NCBI RefSeq assembly: GCF_002114215.1 | Contig: NZ_NCTE01000140.1 | Coordinates: 1 to 55,400, forward strand | Source: Streptomyces sp. 13-12-16 | GTDB lineage: Bacteria > Actinomycetota > Actinomycetes > Streptomycetales > Streptomycetaceae | Reading direction: 5' to 3' | Length of the DNA: 55,400 nucleotides | Shown: in pieces, positions 23,584 to 34,194 of the stretch | How the letters are laid out: each line of letters starts with the position of its first letter | Position numbering within the stretch: position 1 is the first letter of the stretch | The notes under the pieces: generated by a model | The model's database searches: none | What the model was told of the DNA's origin: nothing | Seen by the model: only the letters and a program-made list of their open reading frames with translations | Translations under genes and position numbers: made by a program

Positions 23584-25386
23584 TCACCTGCGGGGGCGGC
23601 CCGCCGGGGTCAGGAGCTGGGTCGCGGCGAGCCGTGCGTACAGCTCGTCCTCGGCCACCAGCTCCTCGTGGGTACCGACCGCGCGGACCGTGCCCCCGTC
23701 CATGACGACGATGCGGTCGGCGTCCGTCACCGTCGACAGGCGGTGGGCCACCACCAGCACGGTGGTCTCGCGTGCCGTCTCGGCGATGACGTCCCGCAGA
23801 GCCAGCTCGTTGACGGCGTCCAGCTGCGAGGTCGCCTCGTCCAGGAGCAGCAGCCGGGGCCGTCGCAGCAGCGCGCGGGCGATCGCGACGCGCTGGCGCT
23901 CCCCGCCGGACAGCTTCGAGCCGCGATGCCCCACCACGGTGTCCAAGCCGTGCGGCAGACGCTCGACGAGGGAGTCGAGCCGGGTCCGGGCGAGGACGGC
24001 ACGGATGTCCTCGTCCGTCGCACCGGGCGCGGCGAAGACCAGATTCTCCCGCAGCGTTCCGGCAAGGACCGGCGCGTCCTGCTCGACGTACCCGATGACG
24101 GACCGCAACTCGGGCAGAGGCCACTCGCGCACGTCCTTGCCGTCGACCAGGACCCGGCCGCCGGTCGCCTCGCAGAACCGCTCGATGAGCGTGAAGAGCG
24201 TCGACTTCCCCGCTCCCGAGGGGCCGACGAAGGCTGTCATTCCGGTACGCGGAACCTCGAAGTCCACCCGCTGGTGGACGTACGGCAGACCGGGGGCGTA
24301 GCGGAAGGACACATCCTCGAAGCGGACCGACGCCGGGTACTGCACGACGGCCCAGTCCTCGGGCCGCGCCGGCCCACGCGCGACCGACGGCTCGGCCGGC
24401 AGGACGTCCACCTCCGTGATCCGGGAGATCGCGGCCGCGCCCTCCTGGTAACCGGAGACGGCCTCGACCAGCCTGTACACCGGTTCCATCAGGTAGAAGA
24501 GGTACAGCAGGAAGGCGATGAGCGTGGACACGGGGATCTCCCCGGATGCCACCCGTGCTCCGCCGACGGCGAGCACCGCGAGGAAGGCCAGCTGCACGGC
24601 GAGGTTGTCCGCCGTCCCCACCACGGCCTCCCACTTCGCGCCGCGCACCCCGTGGCGCCACGCCCGCCGGGCCGCGGCCTCGACACGGGCGCCCTCCCGT
24701 TCCTCGGCGCCGGACGCCTTCACGGTGCGGAAAGCGCCCAAGACCCGCTCCAGCCCCGCGGACATCTCCCCGACCGCGGCCTGCGAACGCCCGGTGGCCT
24801 GCCCGATCCTCGGCAGCACCGAGGCGACGCCGGCACCGACGAGCGCGACCACGACGAGCGTCACGCCGAGCAGGACGGCATCGAGGAAAGCCATCACCAC
24901 AATCGCCGCGACCAGCGTGACCGCCCCCGTCGCGGCGTTGACCACCGCCTGGGTGCTGACCGCCCGCAGCAGCGTGGTGTCGGAGGTCACCCGGGACATC
25001 AGATCGCCCGGCTGCATCCGCTCCACCTCCGCGAGCCGCAGCCGCAGCAGCCGGCCGATGAGGCCGCGGCGAGCAGCCAGGACCACGGACTCCGCCGTCC
25101 GCTCCAGGACATAGGCGCCGCATGCCTCGGCCACCGTGCCCACCAGCACCAGCATTGTCATGGCCAGCAGGATGGTGGTGAGCGTGCCGCCGGACGAGAG
25201 CCGGTCGACCAGTTCCTTCGTGGCCAGAGGCTGGAGCAACCCGCCGGCCGCACCGACCAGCGCCAGCAACAGACCGAGTGCGACAGCCCACCGGTGCGGG
25301 CGGACGTACCCGTACAGCGCCCGGAGCGTCTCGCGGGCACACGGGGAGTCGGCACTCGTCGTCCCCTGGACGGATGCGGTGTTCAC
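23584..25386 (-). CDS. ABC exporter with fused membrane and ATPase domains
   Basis: 600 residues and a type IV ABC half-transporter. Six hydrophobic helices span about residues 35-310, with the conserved [38 protein letters not shown] coupling region. The ATPase domain has Walker [10 protein letters not shown], a Q-loop in [17 protein letters not shown], signature [19 protein letters not shown], Walker [10 protein letters not shown] and the H-loop in VVAHRLSTV. It would work as a homodimer, probably moving a lipid, peptide or drug outwards. The start is GTG 25386, with GGAGAGGG upstream. It has no obvious partner gene. Confidence 0.93.
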   Translation of the reverse strand: MNTASVQGTTSADSPCARETLRALYGYVRPHRWAVALGLLLALVGAAGGLLQPLATKELVDRLSSGGTLTTILLAMTMLVLVGTVAEACGAYVLERTAESVVLAARRGLIGRLLRLRLAEVERMQPGDLMSRVTSDTTLLRAVSTQAVVNAATGAVTLVAAIVVMAFLDAVLLGVTLVVVALVGAGVASVLPRIGQATGRSQAAVGEMSAGLERVLGAFRTVKASGAEEREGARVEAAARRAWRHGVRGAKWEAVVGTADNLAVQLAFLAVLAVGGARVASGEIPVSTLIAFLLYLFYLMEPVYRLVEAVSGYQEGAAAISRITEVDVLPAEPSVARGPARPEDWAVVQYPASVRFEDVSFRYAPGLPYVHQRVDFEVPRTGMTAFVGPSGAGKSTLFTLIERFCEATGGRVLVDGKDVREWPLPELRSVIGYVEQDAPVLAGTLRENLVFAAPGATDEDIRAVLARTRLDSLVERLPHGLDTVVGHRGSKLSGGERQRVAIARALLRRPRLLLLDEATSQLDAVNELALRDVIAETARETTVLVVAHRLSTVTDADRIVVMDGGTVRAVGTHEELVAEDELYARLAATQLLTPAGRPRR

Positions 25387-26249
25387 AGGATCCCTCTCCT
25401 ACGTGGTCTGCCGCCGTGGCAGGGCGCGCACCGCAGCCCGGCGTCACCACGGACCGTCGCACCGGCCGACGACCGACGTGAGGCGGCGACTTCCTGCTCG
25501 GGCGCATGGTGTGTCACGCCACCAGCCTGGAAGACCGGACGCTTCTTCGGACATCCGGCGATCGTCGGGTGGACCCCCGCCGAGTGGCTGGAGCGGATCG
25601 CCCGCCGGCCTGCCGTGCGGGATCGCGGCCCGTCTCCTCGCAGCAGACGTGTCGGAGATCCTGGAGTGCCCGCACCATGTCCGCACGGCACCCTCGGGCC
25701 CTTGCGGCGGCAGACCCGCACGCGCTCGACGACCCTGGTCTCCCGCAGGTCATCCCATGTGGCCTGTTCGACGGTCCGCCGGTGTGGGGATCGTGGAGCG
25801 GCCGGTGCCGGACGGGCTGGGGGAAGTCGTTCCAGCGGGTGGTGACGGAGGCGCCGGCCCGTCCGCAAGGCGGTGGCCGACGCCGGCACGGAAACCGGGA
25901 AGTGTCGGCCGCGATGGTGTCCGTCGGAGTTCAGGTGCGACAACTACGGCCGCATCGACTGGGTCCTCGTCGGCGTCATCACCCTCGGCGTCCTGTACAC
26001 GGCCGGCCGTGTCCGACGGTGTGGCTCGGGCACCCGCCACTCTGGATGATCGCGCCGGAGAAGAGCCCTCGCGCCGGGGGCGATGCCATGAGTGCGCAGA
26101 AGGGCTGCCACCCGGCCCGGGTGTCGCTCTCCGCGCGTCCGGCGCCAGGCGGAATCCCGGTCGTCCGTCCGCCGACCCGGCTCCGCGCCGTCCGCCGCAG
26201 CGGCGCAGTGCGTCTCGTCTCTCTTGAGGCGCCCTGGAGGTCCTCGGCG
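25387..26249. other. Degraded region with possible ABC-permease scrap
   Basis: About 860 bases with no intact gene. Around 25945-26015 the plus strand reads CDNYGRIDWVLVGVITLGVLYTA, which looks like the last helix of an ABC importer permease but has no gene around it. Frames elsewhere are short or compositionally odd, consistent with decayed DNA. Confidence 0.35.
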
Positions 26250-26489
26250 GCGCACGCGCCGTCTCGACCACGGCGGCACCGGCAGGCCGGTGCCGCCCTG
26301 CACCGCACCGTGTTCACCCGGCTGTGCCATGACCCCCGCTCCCGGGCGTACCGCGAACACCGCACCCAGGAGGGCAGGACCCGACGTGGGATCGTCCGAT
26401 GCCTCGAGCGATATGCCGCCCGGGAAGTCTTCAATCTGGTCGGACCGGTCTCCCGCGCCCCGCGTTACAGGGGCGCCCGTGAGACATGA
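26250..26489 (+). pseudogene. C-terminal remnant of an IS110-family transposase
   Basis: The plus strand reads RRHRQAGAALHRTVFTRL, then SRAYREHRTQEGRTRRGIVR and CLERYAAREVFNLV, ending at TGA 26489. This matches the end of IS110-type DEDD transposases (GNRQANAALHRI, then a KxRREAIRCLKRYVAREIY helix). The catalytic N-terminal part is missing, and no inverted repeats are expected in this family. It is a relic. Confidence 0.75.
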
Positions 26490-26502
26490 GAGGGTGCGGG
26501 GC

Positions 26503-26610
26503 GTGAGTGAGACACCGCCGAACACCCTGCAATACCGCTTCGACGGGCCGGAAGAGGCCCCGGTCCTGATCCTCGGTCCCTCACTGGGTACCACATGGCA
26601 CAGGTTGTAG
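26503..26610 (+). pseudogene. 5' fragment of a 3-oxoadipate enol-lactonase (pcaD-like) gene
   Basis: From GTG 26503 the frame encodes TLQYRFDGPEEAPVLILGP and SLGTTWH, the start of the alpha/beta-hydrolase that opens 3-oxoadipate enol-lactone in the protocatechuate pathway. After TTWH (about base 26597) homology ends and a stop follows within four codons. Only about 30 of some 260 residues remain. No other pca gene is present, so this is a recombination scrap. Confidence 0.7.
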
Positions 26611-27087
26611 AGACCGTCCAGGGGCGTCTGTTCCAGTCTCCCGTGGGCATGAAAGTGCAGGTCGGAGCCTCTCGGTCCGAGAGTGTCTACCCACTTGGTG
26701 ATGGCTGTGTGATACGCAGGTGATATGGCGAGGCTCCGCCGCGGTCCGTCATGGCGGGGTCTCTGCCCGGATCCGTGAGACGCCGAAGCCGCACCGGAGC
26801 GCTCCGGTGCGGCTTCGGCGTGAGGTCGAACGCGTTGGCGCGCATGATGTGGTCGGTGCTCCTGAGTGGTCCGTGTGCCTGTAGCTTTCTCGGGTGCCTG
26901 ATTCGCGATCGCACCCGCTTATCCGTCCGTACCGGGGTGCGTCGTTCTCCCAGCGCGACGAGACATGCTCATGCATCTCAATTGCTACTTCGCCCGAGGG
27001 GCCGACCACTTGGCCGGGCTCACACGGCCATGACGGCCATCAGAAGCGGAGTCGTAGGCTATAAAGCTTGAAGAGCAGGGTCCGTGA
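26611..27087. other. Spacer between two gene fragments, carries repeat copy C
   Basis: No gene was seen. Apart from the palindrome and its flank, there is a small inverted repeat, CTCTCGG/CCGAGAG (26669-26683), right after the pcaD-like junction, which may mark a lost mobile element. Confidence 0.45.
26781..26880. repeat. Dispersed hairpin repeat, copy C (perfect 40-bp palindrome plus flank)
   Basis: CGCCGAAGCCGCACCGGAGC (26781-26800) is followed directly by its exact complement to 26820, with no spacer. The flank 26821-26865, including TTGGCGCGCATGATGTGGTCGG, aligns with the flanks of copies A and B. It is the most symmetrical of the three copies. Confidence 0.85.
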
Positions 27088-27687
27088 AATATCGGCAGCT
27101 TCATCTCCAGCCAGACGGAGACCGACCTCACCGCCGATGACATGCGACTGGCCATCGGCGAGTTTCTTACGGCCTGCGACGAGGACGAACTGGCCCTGCT
27201 GTGCATCTCGGGGCACGGTGTAAGACGGGTCAGAGACGGCGGCGAGTTCTACGTCGTCGCCCGGGACACCGACTTCGACCGGGTGGCCGAGACCGGTGTC
27301 AGCGCCGGTTTCTTCGATGAGCTGTTGGAACAGTGCGTCGCGCCACAGAAGGTCGTCATGATTGACTGTTGTCGCAGCAGTGGCTTCGCCGTCGGCCTAC
27401 GCACCTCCGACCAGCAGCCGAACGGCGCCGTGGCCAAGTCTGGCGAGCCGGCCCTGCTGACCAGTAGAGGCATGATGACCGCCGGCGGCCCGCTGGACGA
27501 CCTCGGCACCCGCATACGGCCGGAAGCCGGCACGCCCCCCTGCGCCGAGCAGACAAGGGACGACAAGAAGGGGGCCGGCCCGCCGCCCGTGAGGGTGGCA
27601 GGCCGGCGAGGCCGCGCCGGCCTCCGGTGGCAACGCCGTGGCCTGCCCACGTCGAATCGCCACTACGTGTCTTCAGCGGGTGCGTGA
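27088..27687 (+). pseudogene. Fragment of a caspase-fold (peptidase C14) protease gene
   Basis: From ATG 27142, residues 20-30 read LCISGHGVRRV, with the catalytic-type His in SGHG, and residues 70-77 read KVVMIDCC, with the catalytic-type Cys. EFYVVARDTDFDRVAETGVSAGFF between them and VGLRTSDQQPNGAVAKS after them are typical of Streptomyces caspase-domain proteins. The first strand and its Asp pocket are missing: a stop lies at 27085, and no start codon precedes NIGSF. Homology stops at about base 27471 (LLTSRG), and the frame then runs through unrelated sequence to 27687. It is a relic of a caspase-based effector gene. Confidence 0.72.
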
Positions 27688-27772
27688 GTCAGACCTCTGG
27701 GGGACTGCACCGCAGTTCCGTCACAGAACCGGCTCCCTCCCGACACGTCATGTGGCGGTCCCCGCCCCTGTT

Positions 27773-28198
27773 TCAGGCCAGCTTCGCGGTCAGGGTGATG
27801 GTCGTGCCGGTCAGGGCCTGGCTGACCGGGCAGTTCTTCTTGGCGTCCTCGGCGGCGGCGACGAAGGTGTCGTTGTCGAGGCCGGGGACGGTGCCCTCCA
27901 CCGTGAGGTGGATGCCCTTGATGCCCTCGCCGGGCTGGAAGGTGACGTCGGCGGAGGTGGTGAGCTTGGTGGGCGGGGTGCCGGCGCCGGTCAGGCCGTG
28001 CGACAGTGCCATGGAGAAGCAGCTGGAGTGGGCGGCGGCGATCAGCTCCTCCGGGCTGGTCCTGCCGTTCGCCTGCTCGGCGCGCGACGGCCACGACACC
28101 GGCTGCTCGCCGATGCCGGACGAGTCGAAGGTGACGACGCCGTTGCCCTCGAGCAGGTTGCCTTCCCAGACGGTGTGCGCGGAGCGCGTGGTTGCCAC
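27773..28198 (-). CDS. osmC: OsmC-family peroxiredoxin
   Basis: 141 residues with both reactive cysteines: Cys60 in AAAHSSCFSMALSHG and Cys123 in KKNCPVSQAL. The surrounding pattern HTVWEGNLLEGNGVVTFDSSG and KGIHLTVEGTVPGLDNDTF is typical of the OsmC group within OsmC/Ohr. It reduces organic hydroperoxides in the cytoplasm using thiol donors. Start GTG 28198 has GAAGGG seven bases upstream; the longer open frame upstream has no support. A decayed second copy lies at 38840-39070. Confidence 0.92.
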   Translation of the reverse strand: MATTRSAHTVWEGNLLEGNGVVTFDSSGIGEQPVSWPSRAEQANGRTSPEELIAAAHSSCFSMALSHGLTGAGTPPTKLTTSADVTFQPGEGIKGIHLTVEGTVPGLDNDTFVAAAEDAKKNCPVSQALTGTTITLTAKLA

Positions 28199-28711
28199 GG
28201 TGGTTCCCTTCGTTGAGCCTTCGGCCCCTGATCGGGGCAGCGAGCCCATCGGATCACAGGAGGACGTGGCACGGCGGCACGGTGTCCCACGGCGATACCG
28301 GCGGTCGTGCGGTGTCAGCACCGCCCGCGAACGCAGGCCCTCGCCCGGACGGCACGCTTCACGAAGTTGATCGTGATTTACTTCTGCGTAAGCGTGTACT
28401 GCATGCTGTGGGGGCACGTGAGGCGGTAAGGCGAAGGGGGAGAGATCCGACAGATGATTCCTCAGTTGCTGGAGCAACCCTCTCGGGCCGGCTTGATCAG
28501 TCGCCAGGCCGGAGCAGCGTGCCTTCTCGTCTCTCCACGTCGGCTGCGTCACGCTGCGCGCATCGACCCAGCGCGTCCCGGACGACCCGTGCAGATATCG
28601 TGATCTGTCGTCATCGAGAGCCGGTACACATGCTCGTCGTCAGCGCATCGCTCGGGCGGCAGTCGAGTCGGCCGCCCGTTTCACCCGCACCGCACGAAGG
28701 AAGCCTCTTCC
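28199..28711. other. 513-base divergent spacer, relatively AT-rich centre
   Basis: It lies between osmC (-) and the orphan response regulator (+). Around 28365-28400 composition drops in GC (GTGATTTACTTCTGCG), an unusual stretch that could hold promoters. No gene or clear operator was seen. Confidence 0.45.
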
Positions 28712-29395
28712 ATGGAGTCCGTCCGCGTTCTGCTGGTCGACGACCAGCAGATGATCCGCACCGGTTTCCGTCTCATCCTCGAATGCGAACCGGACATCGC
28801 CGTTGTCGGTGAGGCGTCCGACGGCGACTCCGCTGTTGAGCAGGTCTTCGCCCTGCGGCCGGACGTCGTCCTGATGGACGTCCGCATGCCCGGCACGGAC
28901 GGTGTCGAGGCCACCCGGCGCATCGTGGAGTCCGATGCGGAAGCCCAGGTCGTGATGTTGACCACGTTCGACCTGGATCGGCACGTCCTGGACGCTCTCA
29001 GGGCCGGGGCCGTCGGTTTCCTGCTCAAGGACGGGCCCGCACAGTCTCTGGTGGAGGCGGTACGGATGGTGGCCGCCGGTGACGCGGTCCTGTCCCCCCG
29101 TGTCACTCGGCGGCTTCTGGACCGCTTCGCCCGTCTGCCTCAGCCGGCCGTCGGGGCCGCGTCCAGGCGGCTGGAGCATCTCACGGCCCGCGAGGTCGAC
29201 GTGTTGCGTGCGCTGAGTCGGGGGCTGTCCAACGAGGAGATCGCTCAGGAGTTGGACGTCAGCAAGAACACGGTCAGGACACACATCGCTCATATCCTGG
29301 AGAAGTACCATCTGCGTGACCGGGTACAAGCGGTGATCCTGGCCTACGACGCCGGCCTGGTCACACCGGTCGGGCAGGCTTCCACCGTCCGCTGA
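28712..29395 (+). CDS. Orphan NarL/LuxR-family response regulator
   Basis: 227 residues. The receiver has the acidic pair VDDQ, phospho-acceptor Asp56 (VVLMDVRMPGTDG) and Lys106 (GFLLKDG). The C-terminal LuxR helix-turn-helix (LTAREVDVLRALSRGLSNEEIAQELDVSKNTVRTHIAHILEKY) is complete. ATG 28712 follows GAAGGAAG at good spacing. No kinase is adjacent. The orphan kinase at 32565-33926, 3.2 kb away, is the best local candidate partner. Confidence 0.93.
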   Translation: MESVRVLLVDDQQMIRTGFRLILECEPDIAVVGEASDGDSAVEQVFALRPDVVLMDVRMPGTDGVEATRRIVESDAEAQVVMLTTFDLDRHVLDALRAGAVGFLLKDGPAQSLVEAVRMVAAGDAVLSPRVTRRLLDRFARLPQPAVGAASRRLEHLTAREVDVLRALSRGLSNEEIAQELDVSKNTVRTHIAHILEKYHLRDRVQAVILAYDAGLVTPVGQASTVR

Positions 29396-29456
29396 CAGGC
29401 TGCTCCTCCCTGACGGCCTCCCACGAACGAGTCGTCAGCGCATCCGGGGCGTGAAA

Positions 29457-30257
<801 letters not shown>

Positions 30258-30490
30258 GCTCGGCACCCCCGCGCGCCACCGGCTGCTCAAGCGGTGGTCG
30301 TCATGTGCTCACCTGTGCTCAACGGCGGCCGAGAGGGCAGGGGCGACGAACTCTCCGCCCCGCGTGGGCGGCCGCCCGTGGTGATCCACGGACGCATATG
30401 CTCCTCTCGGAGTACTCCCGTCGCGGCCGCGCTCCGCGTTGTCGCGGTCAGCGGCCCGGGCGCGTCGGGCGGGACGGAGAGGCGGAGTGA

Positions 30491-32563
30491 GTGAGCACGC
30501 GCGGCGGCAGCCTGGGCCGGCGGTTGGAACGAGTCCGGGAGCGTTCATTCCTCGGACGCAGGCATGAGCTCCACTTCTTCCGCGCAGCGTTGCACGGAGC
30601 ATCCGGCGCCGCCTGCGTTCTCTACCTGCACGGTCCGGAGGGCACGGGCAAGTCGATGCTCTTGCGCCGGTTCGCGCTGGAGGCCCGTGCCGCAGGCCGC
30701 ACCGTCGTACGGGTCGACGGGCGGACCACGCCGGCGACCGCCGATGCGTTCACGCGTGCCGTACGTCCCGTCACGCGGGAGCCTGGAGCCGTTCTGCTCG
30801 TCGATTCCTTCGAGCACTGCCGGTCCTTGGAGGACTGGTTGCGTGAGGAGTGCCTACCCCGCCTCCCCTGGGGCACCGTGGCCGTCGTGGCGAGCCGCCA
30901 CGAGCCTGACCCTCACTGGCCGGCCGACCCGGGCTGGACGGGGCTGCTGCGTGTACTGCCCCTCGGCGGTCTGAGCAAACCCGACGCAGCGGCGTTCCTC
31001 CGGCAGCGAGGCGTGCTCCCTCACCTGCACGACGCCCTGCTGGAGTTCACCGGAGGGCACCCCCTGGCTCTCGCCCTGGCCGCGGAGGCGGCGGTGCGCA
31101 CGGAGACCGATGGCGGTGCCGATCACGCGGATCCTCCGCTGGGCCAGGACGCCGTCGCCACTCTGCTGCGCCGCCTCGTCGGTACCCCGCCCGACGAGGC
31201 TCACCAGGCAGCCCTGGACGTGTGCGCCCAGGCCCGTGTCACTTCGGTGGCGTTGCTGCGGGCGGTCCTCGGTGACCAGGGCGAGGATCTCTTCCTCTGG
31301 CTGCGCGACCAGCCGTTCGTCCAGACCACCCGGCTCGGTGTGGCCCCCCACGCCGTCGTACGCGAGGCGCTGAGAGCCGATCTACGCTGGCGTGATCCGG
31401 CCGGATTCGCAGAACTGCACCGGAGGATCCGGGGCCACCTGCTCGAACGGACGAGGCTCGGGCCCGCTTCCCGCGTCCTCGAGACCGTGGGGGACCTGCG
31501 GTTCCTCCACCGCTCCGGGCGCTTTCTGGCAGATGCGCACGGCCGGGCGTCGGGCGGCCGGGCCGAAGAGCTGCCCCGCGCGGTCGGGCACGAGGCGACG
31601 CTGATCCGCCGGATACGCCGCCAGGAGGGACCGGAGTCGGCGCGCATGGCCGCGCACTGGCTGCGCGAGCAGCCCGAGTCCTTCCTTCTGCAACGCCTCG
31701 GACCTGGTGAGGATGACGTCGGATGTTCGGCGTGGTTGAGGCTCATGCCCTTCGAAGGGGAGGCGGAGGACCCGGTCGTCGCCGCCGCCTGGGCGCACAC
31801 CAGGAAGCACGGTCCGGTGCGGGCCGGCGAGCACATCGCGCTGGCGCGGTTCCACGTCGGCGAGTACGGCGATCACCGTCCCTCCCCCGTGATGGACGCG
31901 TCCCTCGGGCGCATGGTGGGGGAGATCATCCGCGACGACAGACTGGCCTGGGCGTTCGCCGTCCTGCGCGACGACGGCTTCTGGGACTCTCATCTGCGCC
32001 ACCACGCCATGGAGCCGACGGCCGGCACGGTGACCGTCAACGGTCACCGTCACCGTCTCTTCGCCTGCGACCGGCGTGCCCTGCCCGCGGTGTTCGGGGG
32101 TGCGGCGAACGCTCCCTTGCTCACCGGCGCCGCTCCTGGTCCAGCCCGCTCCGGGAAGGATCCGTGCACGGCGGCGGAGATCCTGGTGCTGGGCGAGGAG
32201 GAGTTCGCCGTCGCCGTGAAGGCCGCTCTGCGAGTCTTGCGCCGGCCACGTGAGCTGGCGCTCAACCCGCTCCAGCGCAGTCGTCTCGTCCTGGCGCACG
32301 GCATGGGTCTCAAGGACGTGGTCACCAGCGCGATCGGCAGCCTGCCGCTCGAGCGCGGTGGTGACAAGGGCTACCGGGCGGCGACCGCCGCCTACGTCGA
32401 AGGGGCCTCGACGCAGGCGGCCGCCGCTCGGCGCCTGGGGCTTCCCCTCAGCACCTACCGCCGCCACCTGGCGTGGGCGACACACCGGATCACGCGGATC
32501 ATGTGGGAGCACGAACTGTCCGGAACCCCGCTGCTGTCACCCGCGGACCGGCCGCGGCGTTGA
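30491..32563 (+). CDS. STAND-type ATPase with C-terminal helix-turn-helix, paralogue 1
   Basis: 690 residues. RSFLGRRHELHFFRAAL opens an AAA_16/STAND module. Walker A is GPEGTGKS (48-55), Walker B is VLLVDSFEHC (Asp105, Glu108) and VVASRHEPD is sensor-like. A helical region and a conserved middle block (AWLRLMPFEGEAEDPVVAAAW, then FAVLRDDGFWDSHLRHH) follow. The C-terminal 110 residues (LALNPLQRSRLV, TQAAAARRLGLPLSTYRRHL) look like a sigma-4/LuxR-like helix-turn-helix. It is probably an ATP-switched regulator or sensor; the function is unknown. GTG 30491 follows a GGAG-rich stretch. It is convergent with the kinase gene, one base between stops. Confidence 0.8.
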   Translation: MSTRGGSLGRRLERVRERSFLGRRHELHFFRAALHGASGAACVLYLHGPEGTGKSMLLRRFALEARAAGRTVVRVDGRTTPATADAFTRAVRPVTREPGAVLLVDSFEHCRSLEDWLREECLPRLPWGTVAVVASRHEPDPHWPADPGWTGLLRVLPLGGLSKPDAAAFLRQRGVLPHLHDALLEFTGGHPLALALAAEAAVRTETDGGADHADPPLGQDAVATLLRRLVGTPPDEAHQAALDVCAQARVTSVALLRAVLGDQGEDLFLWLRDQPFVQTTRLGVAPHAVVREALRADLRWRDPAGFAELHRRIRGHLLERTRLGPASRVLETVGDLRFLHRSGRFLADAHGRASGGRAEELPRAVGHEATLIRRIRRQEGPESARMAAHWLREQPESFLLQRLGPGEDDVGCSAWLRLMPFEGEAEDPVVAAAWAHTRKHGPVRAGEHIALARFHVGEYGDHRPSPVMDASLGRMVGEIIRDDRLAWAFAVLRDDGFWDSHLRHHAMEPTAGTVTVNGHRHRLFACDRRALPAVFGGAANAPLLTGAAPGPARSGKDPCTAAEILVLGEEEFAVAVKAALRVLRRPRELALNPLQRSRLVLAHGMGLKDVVTSAIGSLPLERGGDKGYRAATAAYVEGASTQAAAARRLGLPLSTYRRHLAWATHRITRIMWEHELSGTPLLSPADRPRR

Positions 32564-32564
32564 C

Positions 32565-33926
32565 TCAGGTGACCGGGAGAGCGAGGACGGTCCCGGCCTC
32601 GTCGTCGTGGGACCCGGTGCCGTCCTCGTGGCCAACGGGCTCGGCGAGGACGCAGGAGCTCCGGTCGTCCGGCGGGGGCGGGCCGTACACGGACGGAAGG
32701 GGGAGGGCGGCATGCACACAGTAACCGCCTCCGGGCCGGTGACCGGTGTGCAGTGTGCCGCCCATGGCCGCGACCCGTTCCCGGATCCCGACCAGCCCGT
32801 GCCCCGCCCCCCGGTCGAAGACGTGGGCCGATGAAGGCGCGGCCTGCTCGCCGGGGCCCGCGTCGCAGATCCTCAAGGAGAGCCTGCGGCGGTCGTGCTC
32901 CCACGTCAGCGTGACGGCGGTGCGGGTGCGGCCCGCGTGCTTGAGCGTGTTGGTGAGGGCTTCCTGCACGATCCGGTAGACCGCCAGTTGCGAGCCGGCC
33001 GACAGGTCGACCGGTTCCCCGCTGATGGCGCAGTGGACCTGGAGACCGGCGGCACGTACCGACTCCAGCAGCGCCGGGATGGCGTCGATGGTGGGCTGCG
33101 GTGGCTGCTTGCTGGGGTCGGTGTCGTCCTCGTCGTCGGTGCGGAGCACGTCCAGCAGTTGCCGTAGCTCGGCGACGGTGGCCCGGCCGGTCTCCTCTAT
33201 GGTGCGGTGCAGTTCGTGGGCCTTCTCCGGGTCGCGGGCCTGGACCCGGTCGGCGGCGATGGTCTGCACGACCATGAGGCTGACGTTGTGGGCGACGATG
33301 TCATGCAGTTCCCGGGCGATGCGCGCGCGTTCCTCCATGACGGCGGCACGGGCTTTGGCGAGCTGTTCACCCTCCAGCGCCTTGGCGCGCTCCAGCGCCT
33401 GATCCTGCATGGCGGTCCGCGTTCGTACCAGCCGGCCGAGGGACCAGGCCGCGGCCGTCAGCACCGCCTCGGTCGTGCCCGCGGCAAGCCAGTGACCCGC
33501 GGGCGCCAGCACGGCTTCCGTCACGGACAGCGCCGGAACGTGGAGGAGCGCCACAAGAGCGGCGGTGCGGCGCTCGGTCCGCACGGCGGTCAGGAACAGG
33601 GCAGTCGCGGCGCACAGGTAGGTGGGGCTGATCGCGGTCCCCTGCGGCCCCACCAGGTGGGGGACGTAACTCAGCGCCTGGAGGATGCTGCAGGTGACCG
33701 CGACCACCACGAGGCTCGCCAGCGGGAACCGGTGATGAACGGTAATGGGCGCACCGCAGACCAGGATGAGCGCGACCCACCAGCCGCCCGGCGCGTTGTG
33801 CAGGGCCTCGCTCGCAGGGACCAGGGAGGGCAGGGCCAGGCACCAGCCTGTCAGGAGAACGCCCAGGGCCAGGTCGGTCAGGGCGGGGGGCAGACGGCGG
33901 CGCGGCCACGAGTTCAGTGCGCTCAT
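32565..33926 (-). CDS. NarL-type sensor histidine kinase without an adjacent regulator
   Basis: 453 residues. Several hydrophobic helices lie in the first 150 residues (LALGVLLTGWCLALPSLVP, GGWWVALILVCGAPITV and others). The HisKA_3 motif IARELHDIVAHNVSLMVVQTIAADRV follows, then the N box VYRIVQEALTNTLKHAGRTRT and the G region GAGHGLVGIRERVAAMGGTLHTGHRPGGGY. A 40-residue charged tail follows the ATPase domain. The start at 33926 has only a weak ribosome site. It lies opposite to and between the two STAND genes. No response regulator is next to it; the orphan at 28712 may pair with it. Confidence 0.9.
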   Translation of the reverse strand: MSALNSWPRRRLPPALTDLALGVLLTGWCLALPSLVPASEALHNAPGGWWVALILVCGAPITVHHRFPLASLVVVAVTCSILQALSYVPHLVGPQGTAISPTYLCAATALFLTAVRTERRTAALVALLHVPALSVTEAVLAPAGHWLAAGTTEAVLTAAAWSLGRLVRTRTAMQDQALERAKALEGEQLAKARAAVMEERARIARELHDIVAHNVSLMVVQTIAADRVQARDPEKAHELHRTIEETGRATVAELRQLLDVLRTDDEDDTDPSKQPPQPTIDAIPALLESVRAAGLQVHCAISGEPVDLSAGSQLAVYRIVQEALTNTLKHAGRTRTAVTLTWEHDRRRLSLRICDAGPGEQAAPSSAHVFDRGAGHGLVGIRERVAAMGGTLHTGHRPGGGYCVHAALPLPSVYGPPPPDDRSSCVLAEPVGHEDGTGSHDDEAGTVLALPVT

Positions 33927-34194
33927 GACGGTCCACGGTAGACCGCGCCGGCCGACAGCGGCCCGCCGGGACACCGGAAGACGGCGTACCCCTCGTCCGT
34001 GGGTCAGCGCGAGCACGGACAGTCCGGATGTCGGTGCAGGAGCGTCCGGGGGCACGTACTCGTTCTCCAGGACGAGCAGGAGAGCGACCTCGTCCGGTCG
34101 GCCGATCCGCGAGTTCGCCTCGAAGGCGGAGCTCGCCGACGACCGGGACGGTTGGACTGGAGGGGTTGACCGATCCCTTCGCAGAGGAGTTCCG

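Noticed and set aside
27088..27687. Intact caspase protease gene
   Set aside because: The N-terminal strand and Asp-pocket region are missing, no start codon precedes the homologous part, and homology ends before the frame does.
28374..28430. 18-codon frame (GTGATTTACTTC...) as a leader peptide
   Set aside because: It has no ribosome site, no relation to a downstream gene and no known attenuation pattern.
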